Assembly: GCA_966250335.1 (NCBI GenBank)
Contig: CBINGZ010000046.1
Coordinates: 1-43,362, forward strand
Length of the DNA stretch: 43,362 bases
Origin: OLB7 sp966250335
GTDB lineage: Bacteria > Bacteroidota > Ignavibacteria > OLB7
Direction: 5' to 3'
Part shown: positions 15,397 through 22,408 of the stretch, piece by piece
Position numbering within the stretch: the first letter of the stretch is position 1
Layout of the letters: every line of letters begins with the position of its first letter
The notes under the pieces: model-generated
Database searches by the model: none
What the model was told of the DNA's origin: nothing
Seen by the model: only the letters and a program-made list of their open reading frames with translations
Program-made: the position numbers and the translations under genes

Positions 15397-16302
15397 CTAT
15401 TGCGCTTCCTTCGCTGCGGCGACATCCGCGGCGAATTCGCGCGCCAGGCGGAGCACCTCGCGCGGCAGTTCCGGCACCGCTTCCTGCTGCGCCTGGGTGA
15501 GGACGTCTTCGTGGATCATTCCGTGCATCGTCCGGGCGTTGATCGCCAGTTTCTTGAGCATGACATGGGGATACTCACCGAACTCCTCCCTGATTCTCCG
15601 CGCCCGTTTCAACGTCTTGCCGACGATACGGGAGACCTGTTCCCGCTGCTCCGGGGTCAGCGACGCGCGCTGATCGTAGACGGCGACGATATCATCCCTG
15701 AGCTTGGAGGCGAGCTCGCGGACGACTGCCTTCGATCCCTTCTTCGACGTCGTCACCTTCCCGGCCGTATCGACCTCCGCCGGCTTTGGAGAGCGATCCG
15801 ATCTCGGTCTGGCGGAGGGGATGAGAGATGAGGATGGCTTGTCGGCGCTCTCCTCTCTCCCTGTTTCCGGCTCGATCACGGGGGGTGGAGGATGGCGATC
15901 TCCTCTCCTGGAACGATGCTTCAGGAACGGTCGATCGCGCAGTCCCGGCGGCAGGAAGGGACCTTCCTGCTGCTGAAGGATCTCCCGCTGTTCGGGGGAG
16001 AGCTTCGGGGCGATCCGCTGCTTGAGGGTGTCGAAGACCTCCACGTACTCGGTGGCGGCGGCGGAGCGGAGGCTCTGCATCTCATCGTACGCCTGCGCCA
16101 GAACCTCCTTGAGAGAATCGCGCTGCGACTCGCTCAGATGAAGCCGGTCGGAGAAATATCTCACGAACCCTTCCTGTTCCCTCAGGCTCTCCATATCCTT
16201 GACCCGATCGCGCACGACCAGGCCGACGACGACCGCGCCGCAGAGGAGGCCGAGCGTGAAGACGCCGGAGAGGCTGAGGATTGCTTTGGTGCGAGTAGTC
16301 AT
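15397..16302 (-). CDS. Membrane-anchored LTxxQ-motif (CpxP/Spy-like) protein
   Basis: A protein of 301 residues. One N-terminal transmembrane segment (about 8-30) is followed by two helical blocks separated by a disordered, proline/charge-rich linker (about 125-190). The first block carries LSESQRDSL and LSPEQREIL, and the second LTPEQREQV; these are the LTxxQ-type repeats of CpxP/Spy/ZraP proteins, which bind misfolded protein or metal. The start ATG overlaps the stop of the preceding small gene (ATGA), so the two are translationally coupled. With the ECF sigma gene upstream, it is probably the sensory or effector member of an envelope-stress circuit. Confidence 0.75.
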   Translation of the reverse strand: MTTRTKAILSLSGVFTLGLLCGAVVVGLVVRDRVKDMESLREQEGFVRYFSDRLHLSESQRDSLKEVLAQAYDEMQSLRSAAATEYVEVFDTLKQRIAPKLSPEQREILQQQEGPFLPPGLRDRPFLKHRSRRGDRHPPPPVIEPETGREESADKPSSSLIPSARPRSDRSPKPAEVDTAGKVTTSKKGSKAVVRELASKLRDDIVAVYDQRASLTPEQREQVSRIVGKTLKRARRIREEFGEYPHVMLKKLAINARTMHGMIHEDVLTQAQQEAVPELPREVLRLAREFAADVAAAKEAQ

Positions 16303-16577
16303 CAGAACGGCAACAGGCTGCTGAGTGAACTGTACTGATCGATCGACTCCACGATGCCGGGGCCGGAGCCGGTGAACCCGAGAATCAGGAGGATCGTCAC
16401 CACGGCGCCGACCGCCAGACCGGCCTTCGGAGAGATCGACAGGAGCAGATCCCAGATGGAAAGCCCCATCCCCTGCTCGCCCCCCATGATCTCGCGGGCG
16501 ACACGCTCGGCGAAGCCGTACGGCAGGTTCGGCACGTATGCTTCGCGAAGAATCCGATCGATTGACTCTTTTGACAT
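16302..16577 (-). CDS. Small single-pass membrane protein, probable mini anti-sigma factor
   Basis: A protein of 91 residues. The N-terminal 45 residues are polar and helical (ESIDRILREAYVPNLPYGFAERVAREIM), and residues about 50-70 form one membrane helix (AGLAVGAVVTILLILGFTG). It sits 64 bases downstream of an ECF sigma factor gene and overlaps the LTxxQ protein gene by 4 bases (ATGA). The layout of sigma, short cytoplasmic-domain membrane protein and CpxP-like protein suggests that it binds the sigma factor at the membrane. It has no zinc-finger motif (HxxxCxxC), so the anti-sigma role is inference. Confidence 0.7.
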   Translation of the reverse strand: MSKESIDRILREAYVPNLPYGFAERVAREIMGGEQGMGLSIWDLLLSISPKAGLAVGAVVTILLILGFTGSGPGIVESIDQYSSLSSLLPF

Positions 16578-16641
16578 GACTCTCTATGATATGCCCGGGG
16601 AACCGGCCGACGCATGATATCGGACGGTCGACGCGGGCGTG

Positions 16642-17247
16642 TTATGCTATCGCATCGAGTTGAAACTCCACATCCTTTCCCGCCAGCAGCTCCCGCATCT
16701 TCTCCTTGGCGCGGTAGAGGCGCGACTTGACGGTCCCGGTCGAGACCTCCAGCATCTCCGCGACCTGCTCCACCGGCAGATCCTCCACCACCCTGAGGAC
16801 CAGCACCGTCCGGAACTCCTCCGGGAGCGACTGCAGCGCCCTCACCACCTCCATCTTCCTCTCCTCCGCGACGATCCCCAGATCGGTCTGCGACCCCGAG
16901 GGGAAGCGCTCCTCCGGAGGGTCGCGATCCTGCTCCCCCGACCCGAAACTGAAGAAGAGAGAGCTTTTCCGCCGCCGCCGCTTCACCTCCCGATAGCAAT
17001 GTCGCAGCGCGATTCTGGTCAGATATGTTCCGAACTGCGAATCCCCCCGGAACGAGGGGAGCGCCTTGTAGACCAGCACGAAGATATCCTGAACGATATC
17101 CGCCAGATCGTCCTGCGAGACCTCCCCCACAACGCTCCGAACGGTCACGGATACGCGTCGCTGATACCGGCGGACGAGATCGGCAAACGCCCCCTGGTCC
17201 CCCGCGACGGTCCGGTTGATCAATTCCTCGTCAGAACTTTGCGTCAT
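16642..17247 (-). CDS. ECF-type RNA polymerase sigma factor (operon with small membrane protein and LTxxQ protein)
   Basis: A protein of 201 residues from ATG 17247 (MTQSSDEELINRTVAGDQGAF); the upstream extension is non-coding. Region 2 (about 10-80) has FADLVRRYQRRV, DLADIVQDIFVLVYKAL and FGTYLTRIALRHCYREVKRRRR. Region 4 (about 135-190) has LPEEFRTVLVLRVVEDLPVEQVAEML followed by STGTVKSRLYRAKEKM. The basic linker (RRRRKSS) is normal for the family. The gene is divergent from a metallophosphoesterase gene. Target promoters cannot be told from sequence. Confidence 0.93.
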   Translation of the reverse strand: MTQSSDEELINRTVAGDQGAFADLVRRYQRRVSVTVRSVVGEVSQDDLADIVQDIFVLVYKALPSFRGDSQFGTYLTRIALRHCYREVKRRRRKSSLFFSFGSGEQDRDPPEERFPSGSQTDLGIVAEERKMEVVRALQSLPEEFRTVLVLRVVEDLPVEQVAEMLEVSTGTVKSRLYRAKEKMRELLAGKDVEFQLDAIA

Positions 17248-17367
17248 GCTCAAGCTGTTTCGGAAGCATTGCTCCGAATTAGAGACGGCACGCGCGGGTT
17301 GGTTCCCCAGGTTGTAACTTCCCACCGCCCCGCGCCCGACTCCGGCGACCATCTAACCGACAGTACG

Positions 17368-18594
17368 ATGCCGAATAATACGAAAGAAAGAAGGGGGGCC
17401 CTTGCCTCCCTGACCGCGATCCTTCTGCTCCTCTCTCCCCTGTTCCCCGATACCGCCCGCTCGCAGAACGGTACCCCCTTCAGCTTCATGACGATCGGCG
17501 ACGCAGGAGCGCCCGGCCCCACCCTGACCGGCTGCGCGACCAGCATGCGCCAGGCGGCCGCCCGGATGCGGAGCGAGGGAAATCCGCTCGGCATGCTCCT
17601 CTTTCTGGGAGATAACTTCTATCCGACCGGGCTCAATCGAAAGGAGGAGGAACGGGTGGAACTGATCCGGGAGGTGATCGGACCGCATCGCGAACTGATG
17701 GGAACCCTGGGACGGAGGAACGTCCACGCGGTGGCGGGAAATCACGACTACTACTGCTACGATCTGGCGGGAATCCCCTTCAACACCTGCTTCACCGGCA
17801 ACGAGCGGGAGGGGAAGATCGAGGAATGGACCTATCATGCGGGATATCCCTCCAGCATCCGCCGGGCGCTGGCGGAAGGGAGCCGCGATTCGGTGGAGTT
17901 CATCCTCTTCGATTCGGCGCTCCCGCTGGCGCTCGGTCCGCGCGTCACACGCCAGGGGTTCGACAGCCTCTCCAGACTCCTGATCCGCTCGGCGGGGGCC
18001 CCCGGCGTGAAGTGGAGGATCATGGCGGCGCATCATTCCCCCTTTACGATCGGCGAGCATGGAGGATGGCGGGGATGGTCGGCCGACGACAAACGGGTGG
18101 TCTACCGGGGGAACTGCATCGACGAGGGGGATGACCCGTTCCGCTATCTACAGGAATTCATATCGCATCAGGACAACTGCGCGCCCTTCTACAGGGAGTA
18201 TTCCGATTCCATCTTCGCCGTCATCCGTCGTTCCGGCGCGAAGATCCAGGCGTTCTTCGCCGGACACGACCATAGCCTTCAGCTGATGAACTATCCGGAG
18301 CGGACATGCGACATCTGCCCCGGCGTCTTCGTGATCTCCGGCGCCGGCTCGAAACGGGAACGGGTGAAATCTCCCACCCCTCCGAAGGAGTTCAGCAGCC
18401 CGATCAACAACGAGACGGAGAAGGGAAAGAGCGTGGGGGGATTTACGATCTGCACCTTCAGGGAAGGGAACCTCTACATCACGTATCACGATGCAACCGA
18501 CGGACGGGCCCTGAACATGACGGGGAACGACCGGGGGCCGACGACCTTCCGGATCACGGAGTCGGGCGCCCTCTCCACAGAACATGGCAGATGA
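17368..18594 (+). CDS. Secreted metallophosphoesterase (calcineurin-like)
   Basis: A protein of 408 residues. The N-terminal 33 residues are a signal peptide, so it acts in the periplasm or outside. The metal-binding motifs are in order: GDAG (44-47), GDNFY (81-85), GNHDYY (124-129), AAHHSPF (two His of the core) and GHDHS. Two or three Cys pairs (for example CDICPG) may form disulfides. This resembles purple acid phosphatase-like or tartrate-resistant phosphatases. The substrate is unknown. Its last 41 bases overlap the end of the convergent SpoU methyltransferase gene. A TAACTTCC element lies about 55 bases upstream. Confidence 0.88.
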   Translation: MPNNTKERRGALASLTAILLLLSPLFPDTARSQNGTPFSFMTIGDAGAPGPTLTGCATSMRQAAARMRSEGNPLGMLLFLGDNFYPTGLNRKEEERVELIREVIGPHRELMGTLGRRNVHAVAGNHDYYCYDLAGIPFNTCFTGNEREGKIEEWTYHAGYPSSIRRALAEGSRDSVEFILFDSALPLALGPRVTRQGFDSLSRLLIRSAGAPGVKWRIMAAHHSPFTIGEHGGWRGWSADDKRVVYRGNCIDEGDDPFRYLQEFISHQDNCAPFYREYSDSIFAVIRRSGAKIQAFFAGHDHSLQLMNYPERTCDICPGVFVISGAGSKRERVKSPTPPKEFSSPINNETEKGKSVGGFTICTFREGNLYITYHDATDGRALNMTGNDRGPTTFRITESGALSTEHGR

Positions 18595-19345
18595 TGGCGG
18601 CGGCGGCGGCGGCGTTGAGCGATTCTCCCCCCTTCTCCCCTCCGCCGATCGAGAGGGTCCGGGCCGAGGCGAGGAGGCCGGGGGAGACGCCGTGCGCCTC
18701 GTTGCCGATGATATAGATTCCGTTGCGAGGCAGGTCGCTCTCCCCCACGATGTCGGTTCCTCCCGCGTCGAGCGCGAAGAGGGGGCGTCCGGTCGCGACC
18801 AGATCGGACTCCGTGACATCCTCCGCGACCGGCATCCTGAAGACCGCTCCCATCGTCGACCTGACGGTCTTGGGATTGTAGAGATCGGCCGTCCCCGGTC
18901 CCAGCAGCAGCCCCGCGCATGAGAACCATTCGGCGGTTCTGAGGATGGTGCCGACGTTGCCGGGATCGGCGAGACGGTCCAGATAGAGAAGGGGCTCCTC
19001 CGGCCTTAGAAGATCGCCGAGCGATACGGAATCGGGGATATCGACCACGGCGCCGACCCCCTGCGCATGCTCCGTGGCGAAGAGATCGGCGGCCTCGGCC
19101 TCGTCGACGGCGAAGACCTCCTCCCCCGGAAACAACGCCGCCAGCCGCTCCGCGCGCTCCCCGGTCCCGAAGAGGAAGCCGATCGAGACCGGGCTCGTCG
19201 CGAGCTCGTCGATCACTCTCTCCCCTTCCACCAGGAACGCGCCGAACTGCCGGCGGTACCGTTTTCTCTGCAACTGCCGGATCAGCTTCGCCCGTGAACG
19301 GGGGAGCGCGGAGATCGCGGCGGCAGGGTATCGTTCATCCTTCAA
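18554..19345 (-). CDS. TrmH/SpoU-family RNA 2'-O-methyltransferase
   Basis: A protein of 263 residues. The N-terminal half is the RNA-binding substrate domain (LIRQLQRKRYRRQFGAFLVEGERVIDE). The C-terminal SPOUT catalytic domain has the three knot motifs: LADPGNVGTILRTA, IIGNEAHGV and ESLNAAAAAAII. Families of this type include RlmB (23S G2251) and TrmH. The target base cannot be decided from sequence, though the N-terminal form resembles RlmB-like 23S rRNA enzymes. It converges with the metallophosphoesterase gene and overlaps it by 41 bases. Confidence 0.9.
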   Translation of the reverse strand: MKDERYPAAAISALPRSRAKLIRQLQRKRYRRQFGAFLVEGERVIDELATSPVSIGFLFGTGERAERLAALFPGEEVFAVDEAEAADLFATEHAQGVGAVVDIPDSVSLGDLLRPEEPLLYLDRLADPGNVGTILRTAEWFSCAGLLLGPGTADLYNPKTVRSTMGAVFRMPVAEDVTESDLVATGRPLFALDAGGTDIVGESDLPRNGIYIIGNEAHGVSPGLLASARTLSIGGGEKGGESLNAAAAAAIICHVLWRGRPTP

Positions 19346-19369
19346 CGTGGTGCGGCTCCCGGGACGGCC

Positions 19370-20014
19370 TTACATCGCCGCCTTTACCTCGCGGCGGAAC
19401 GTCTCGCCGCTCTGCCCACCGACCAGCGTCTTCACGATCTCCCCCTTCCCGTTGATGATGAACGTGGTGGGGATGCCGTTGATGCCGCCGTAGAGGTTCG
19501 GGAGATCGTCATCCGAGATCAGGAGCGGATATTTCATGTTCTGGGTGCGGGCGAACGCCGCCACATGTTCGGCGATCGTCTTGCCGGGAGGGGGTTCCTC
19601 GCTGACCGAGACGCCGATGATCTCGAATCCCTCCGAGGCCATCTCCTCGCGCAGCTTCACCATATCGGGGAGCTCCCGGCGGCAGGGGGGGCACCATGTC
19701 GCCCAGAAGTTGAGGAGGACGACCTTCCCCTGATAATCCTTCAGCGACCGCTCCGTCCCGTCGGCGTCCTTCCAGACGAAGTTGGGGGCGATCCCCTTGG
19801 CGGCCTTCTCCGAGCGAACGATCTGATGGACCTTGATCGGTCCCGGATCGGGACGCTGCGCCATCGAGGATTCCCCGGCGTTCGGGCTCACCGCAGGCTC
19901 CCGCTTCGCCGCCATGGTATCCCCGCTCGATGAGGAGGAGGAAGATGAGGTCTTGCAGCCCCCCACTGCAAGGACCGCCGCAAGGATCGATGCCGCCGTG
20001 ATGATGCGCTTCAT
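19370..20014 (-). CDS. TlpA/ResA-like thioredoxin-fold lipoprotein
   Basis: A protein of 214 residues. Signal peptide with lipobox-type AVGGC (Cys20) is followed by a 40-residue Ser-rich spacer. The thioredoxin fold (about 76-210) carries the redox motif WCPPC (C108, C111) and the cis-proline segment GIPTTFII. The NFVWKDADGTERSLKDYQGKVVL start is typical of AhpC/TSA-type TlpA proteins. It probably reduces disulfides in apocytochrome c or other envelope proteins. TrmH is 24 bases downstream on the same strand. Confidence 0.9.
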   Translation of the reverse strand: MKRIITAASILAAVLAVGGCKTSSSSSSSSGDTMAAKREPAVSPNAGESSMAQRPDPGPIKVHQIVRSEKAAKGIAPNFVWKDADGTERSLKDYQGKVVLLNFWATWCPPCRRELPDMVKLREEMASEGFEIIGVSVSEEPPPGKTIAEHVAAFARTQNMKYPLLISDDDLPNLYGGINGIPTTFIINGKGEIVKTLVGGQSGETFRREVKAAM

Positions 20015-20064
20015 GATATATCTTCGGTTACGTTGACAAAAGTTTCGATGACCGGGGAGCGATT

Positions 20065-20958
20065 CTATGGAAGCGTTACCTGCTTCTCCAGCTCCTGGCG
20101 CGAGGCGTTGGCGACGACCGCCACGACGAGATCCCCCGTTTTCGCGATCGTCATCGACGTCCCGAACGAGGGTTCCTCCCAGATCCGCTCCCCGGCGTCG
20201 AGACGACGGAGAACGTCGTCGGTGACGTAGACCGCATCGCCCCGGAGGAGCTTCTGATAGGGGACCTCGAACACGTAGATGATCCGCTCCCCCTCCGAAA
20301 ACGCGATATGCGCCAGGGTCGCGCCGCCGTGGGTCGAGACGAACCCTCCGATCAGCGGAAGCTTCGAGCCGGGAATCTTCACCGGATACTCCACCCCCTT
20401 CTCCCGGAAAAAGGCCTCGAGCCCCGCCGGGTCGGATGTTTCGATCTGCACCCCGAGAGTACGACGCCTGAGCGCGGAAAAATTGCCGGTCGCCTGGTTG
20501 AAAAAGTTCTTCGGTCCCGACGAGGCCCGCACGGCGGGAGCGTTCGGCGCACCCGAGGCGGGAACGACGGCGACGGTCTCGGTATCGTGCGGTCTAAGGA
20601 GGAAAACGGCGGCGATCACCACGGCGAGCGAGACCGCGATCCCGACGATGGAGAGATAATCGGAGGCGAACTTCTCCAGGAAGCCCTTTTTGACCCCGCC
20701 CCCCCTCAGCGCCGCGTTCAGCGATCCCTCGCCGATCCGGTCGAGGCCGTTATAGATGGAGGCGCGGAGCGAATCGGGGGCAAGCGCCATCAGCTCCCGT
20801 TTCTGCACCGCCATCTTGGTGAGCAGCTCCCGCTCGTAGGCGGCGCGGCAGCCGGGACACGAGCCGATATGCCGGCTCACCTTCGACCGGTATTCCTGCT
20901 CGTCGACCCGGTCGAGGACGAACGCGGTGATCTGATCGTGAATATCCTGATGCGTCAC
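20065..20958 (-). CDS. Zinc-finger-type anti-sigma factor with a membrane helix and periplasmic domain
   Basis: A protein of 297 residues. The start is proposed as GTG at 20958 (VTHQDIHDQITAFVLDRVDE), because the frame upstream to 21159 crosses a hairpin and has non-protein composition. The N-terminus is a ZAS-type domain: H30, C34 and C37 in the HxxxCxxC pattern (RHIGSCPGC). A membrane helix is at about 102-122. The C-terminal 150 residues include DPAGLEAFFREKG and LIGGFVSTHGGATLAHIAFSEG, a segment typical of anti-sigma periplasmic parts. The ECF sigma gene upstream is its likely partner, but 222 bases and a hairpin separate them, so it may have its own promoter. Confidence 0.8.
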   Translation of the reverse strand: MTHQDIHDQITAFVLDRVDEQEYRSKVSRHIGSCPGCRAAYERELLTKMAVQKRELMALAPDSLRASIYNGLDRIGEGSLNAALRGGGVKKGFLEKFASDYLSIVGIAVSLAVVIAAVFLLRPHDTETVAVVPASGAPNAPAVRASSGPKNFFNQATGNFSALRRRTLGVQIETSDPAGLEAFFREKGVEYPVKIPGSKLPLIGGFVSTHGGATLAHIAFSEGERIIYVFEVPYQKLLRGDAVYVTDDVLRRLDAGERIWEEPSFGTSMTIAKTGDLVVAVVANASRQELEKQVTLP

Positions 20959-21106
20959 GGCTTTGCTGGTTAGGACCAATTGGTGATCTACCCGTGGGGC
21001 TCGGACGATAAACGCCGGAAAATAACCGAACGCCACCGACCGATGCAACACGGCTGTGAGAAGGCGTAAGGGGACCGGCGGGAATCGAACCGGGTAGAAA
21101 GCACGC

Positions 21107-21131
21107 GGGGCCGGCGAAGATCGCCGGCCCC
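21107..21131 (-). terminator. Hairpin between ECF sigma and its anti-sigma gene
   Basis: GGGGCCGGCGA and TCGCCGGCCCC form an 11-bp perfect stem with a 3-base AGA loop on the plus strand. On the minus strand it starts 50 bases past the sigma stop codon and is followed by GCGTGCTTTCTA. It may partly end sigma transcription, so read-through could set the ratio of sigma to anti-sigma. Confidence 0.55.
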
Positions 21132-21180
21132 GGTTTCGGACCCCTGGGGGTCGATGCACTGTTCTGATCGTTCTTCCGCC

Positions 21181-21927
21181 TTACGCGAAGGAGGGGGCGA
21201 ACTCGCTCTCGTTCTCCGAGGCCGAGTATCCGCGGCTCTGTGCGTACTCCAGCAGCGCGCTGCGGAGCAGCTTCCGTCCCCTGTGCAGGCGCGAGCGGAC
21301 CGTGCCGACCGGGCAGTCGACGAACTCGGCGATCTCCTCGTAGGTAAACCCTTCAAGATCGCAGAGGATGACGACCGTGCGGAAATCCTCCGGAAGGCTC
21401 TCGATCGCCGTCGTGACCTCGTCGTCCAGCAGCCACTCGAAAAGGACCTCTTCGAGATCGTTGGCATCGGCGTTATCCGAGCGGATCGAGTAGTAGAAAT
21501 CCTCGACCGTGTCGTAATCGACCGTCTCCGGCGTCTTCTGCGCCTTGCGATAGCGGTTGATGTAGCTGTTCTTCATGATGCGGAACAGCCACGCCTTGCA
21601 GTTGGTCCCCTGCTCGAACTTATCAAAGAACCGATACGCCTTCAGGAAGGTCTCCTGCACCAGATCGTCGGCGTCGTTCTGATCGCCGGTCATACGGAGC
21701 GCGAAGTTGTACAACGCGTCCATGTGCGGGATCGCCTCGGTCTCGAATGCCTTGCGCTTACGGTTTTCCTGTGAGAGAACCTGCGCCGAGGAGGGGCGTG
21801 TCGCTGACTCTATCGCGGCTGTTGCCGCCTGGGATCTCTGATCGCGCGACTGGCGAATTGTGGAAATTGCCTTACGTACGCCCTGTGCGGGCTGCGCGAT
21901 CGTCGGGATTGAAATTGCGTTGTTCAT
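21181..21927 (-). CDS. ECF-type RNA polymerase sigma factor with zinc-finger anti-sigma partner
   Basis: A protein of 248 residues. Region 2 (about 72-140) contains LYNFALRMTGDQNDADDLVQETFLKAYR, FEQGTNCKAWLFRIM and NSYINRYRK. Region 4 (about 180-235) contains LPEDFRTVVILCDLEGFTYEEIAEF and CPVGTVRSRLHRGRKLL. The pattern is close to the SigR-like redox-stress sigma group. The N-terminal 60 residues before the conserved part are not typical and suggest either a later true start (no ATG in frame before residue 69) or a real N-terminal tail. The zinc-finger anti-sigma is downstream. With HxxxCxxC in the partner, redox or zinc release is a plausible signal. Confidence 0.93.
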   Translation of the reverse strand: MNNAISIPTIAQPAQGVRKAISTIRQSRDQRSQAATAAIESATRPSSAQVLSQENRKRKAFETEAIPHMDALYNFALRMTGDQNDADDLVQETFLKAYRFFDKFEQGTNCKAWLFRIMKNSYINRYRKAQKTPETVDYDTVEDFYYSIRSDNADANDLEEVLFEWLLDDEVTTAIESLPEDFRTVVILCDLEGFTYEEIAEFVDCPVGTVRSRLHRGRKLLRSALLEYAQSRGYSASENESEFAPSFA

Positions 21928-22408
21928 GGCACTGGCTGTCTTAGTATGTATGACTATTGACGCCGAGAGTGCTGAACTACGTCACGTGGAAAGAACAGTC
22001 ATCATCCCAAATGTTCACCTATCCCCGTACTTCTACAACCCCTGTCATACACCTTCTGCACGATCATCCTATGTTCGGTAGAACAAACTTCCTGCGACCG
22101 TCGGCCGCTCCATTGGGATCCCTGGGATCTGATATATAGAGACGTCGGGGGCGGGTTCAGAACCCGTGAACCGATGACGCTGTTGACGAGAGTTACGTGC
22201 CGCATGTTCAGCCGGCGTTTCCGGATTGAGTATCTATGATCAGAGGAAGAAGGCCCCTATGACCGGTGCCCGAGGGCACACTGCCTTTTACTTCACCGCC
22301 TGTGTAACACGAGACTGTATAGGTTAGTTCCCGGAAATCGACGGCCATCGCAACTTTCGTATTTTAATGCCCGCTTCACGGAAACGCTGAAAAAGCGAAA
22401 GGAACTGT
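21928..22408. other. 481-bp gene-free region between divergent ECF sigma and glgP
   Basis: No ORF with protein-like composition is present. It must hold the promoters of both genes. Small structures are a 6-bp stem GGTTCA/TGAACC (22154-22172) and a 5-bp stem GTGCC/GGCAC (22266-22279) nested between AAGGC and GCCTTTT (22250-22297). The second could be a small RNA terminator or a leader structure. The sequence AACTTTCGTATTTTAA at 22353-22368 may be the glgP promoter. Nothing here is conclusive. Confidence 0.4.

Noticed and set aside
14343..15500. A 385-codon plus-strand open frame across the dioxygenase gene
   Set aside because: It is antisense to the persulfide dioxygenase, which has all its motifs; the plus-strand translation has none.
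21073..21094. A tRNA T-arm look-alike (GGTTCGATTCC on the minus strand, followed by CGCCGGTCCCC)
   Set aside because: Only the T-loop consensus is present. The stem has two mismatches in five pairs, and no D-arm, anticodon arm or matching acceptor strand was found upstream. Probably chance or a decayed remnant.
20958..21159. Upstream extension of the anti-sigma frame to an ATG at 21159
   Set aside because: It runs through the hairpin 21107-21131 and yields an Arg/Pro-rich sequence with no similarity to anti-sigma N-termini; the GTG at 20958 gives the usual start.
22250..22297. Structured element with a T-run suspected as a small RNA or riboswitch before glgP
   Set aside because: The stems are short (5 bp) and no known riboswitch core could be recognised; kept only as an unresolved note in the intergenic entry.
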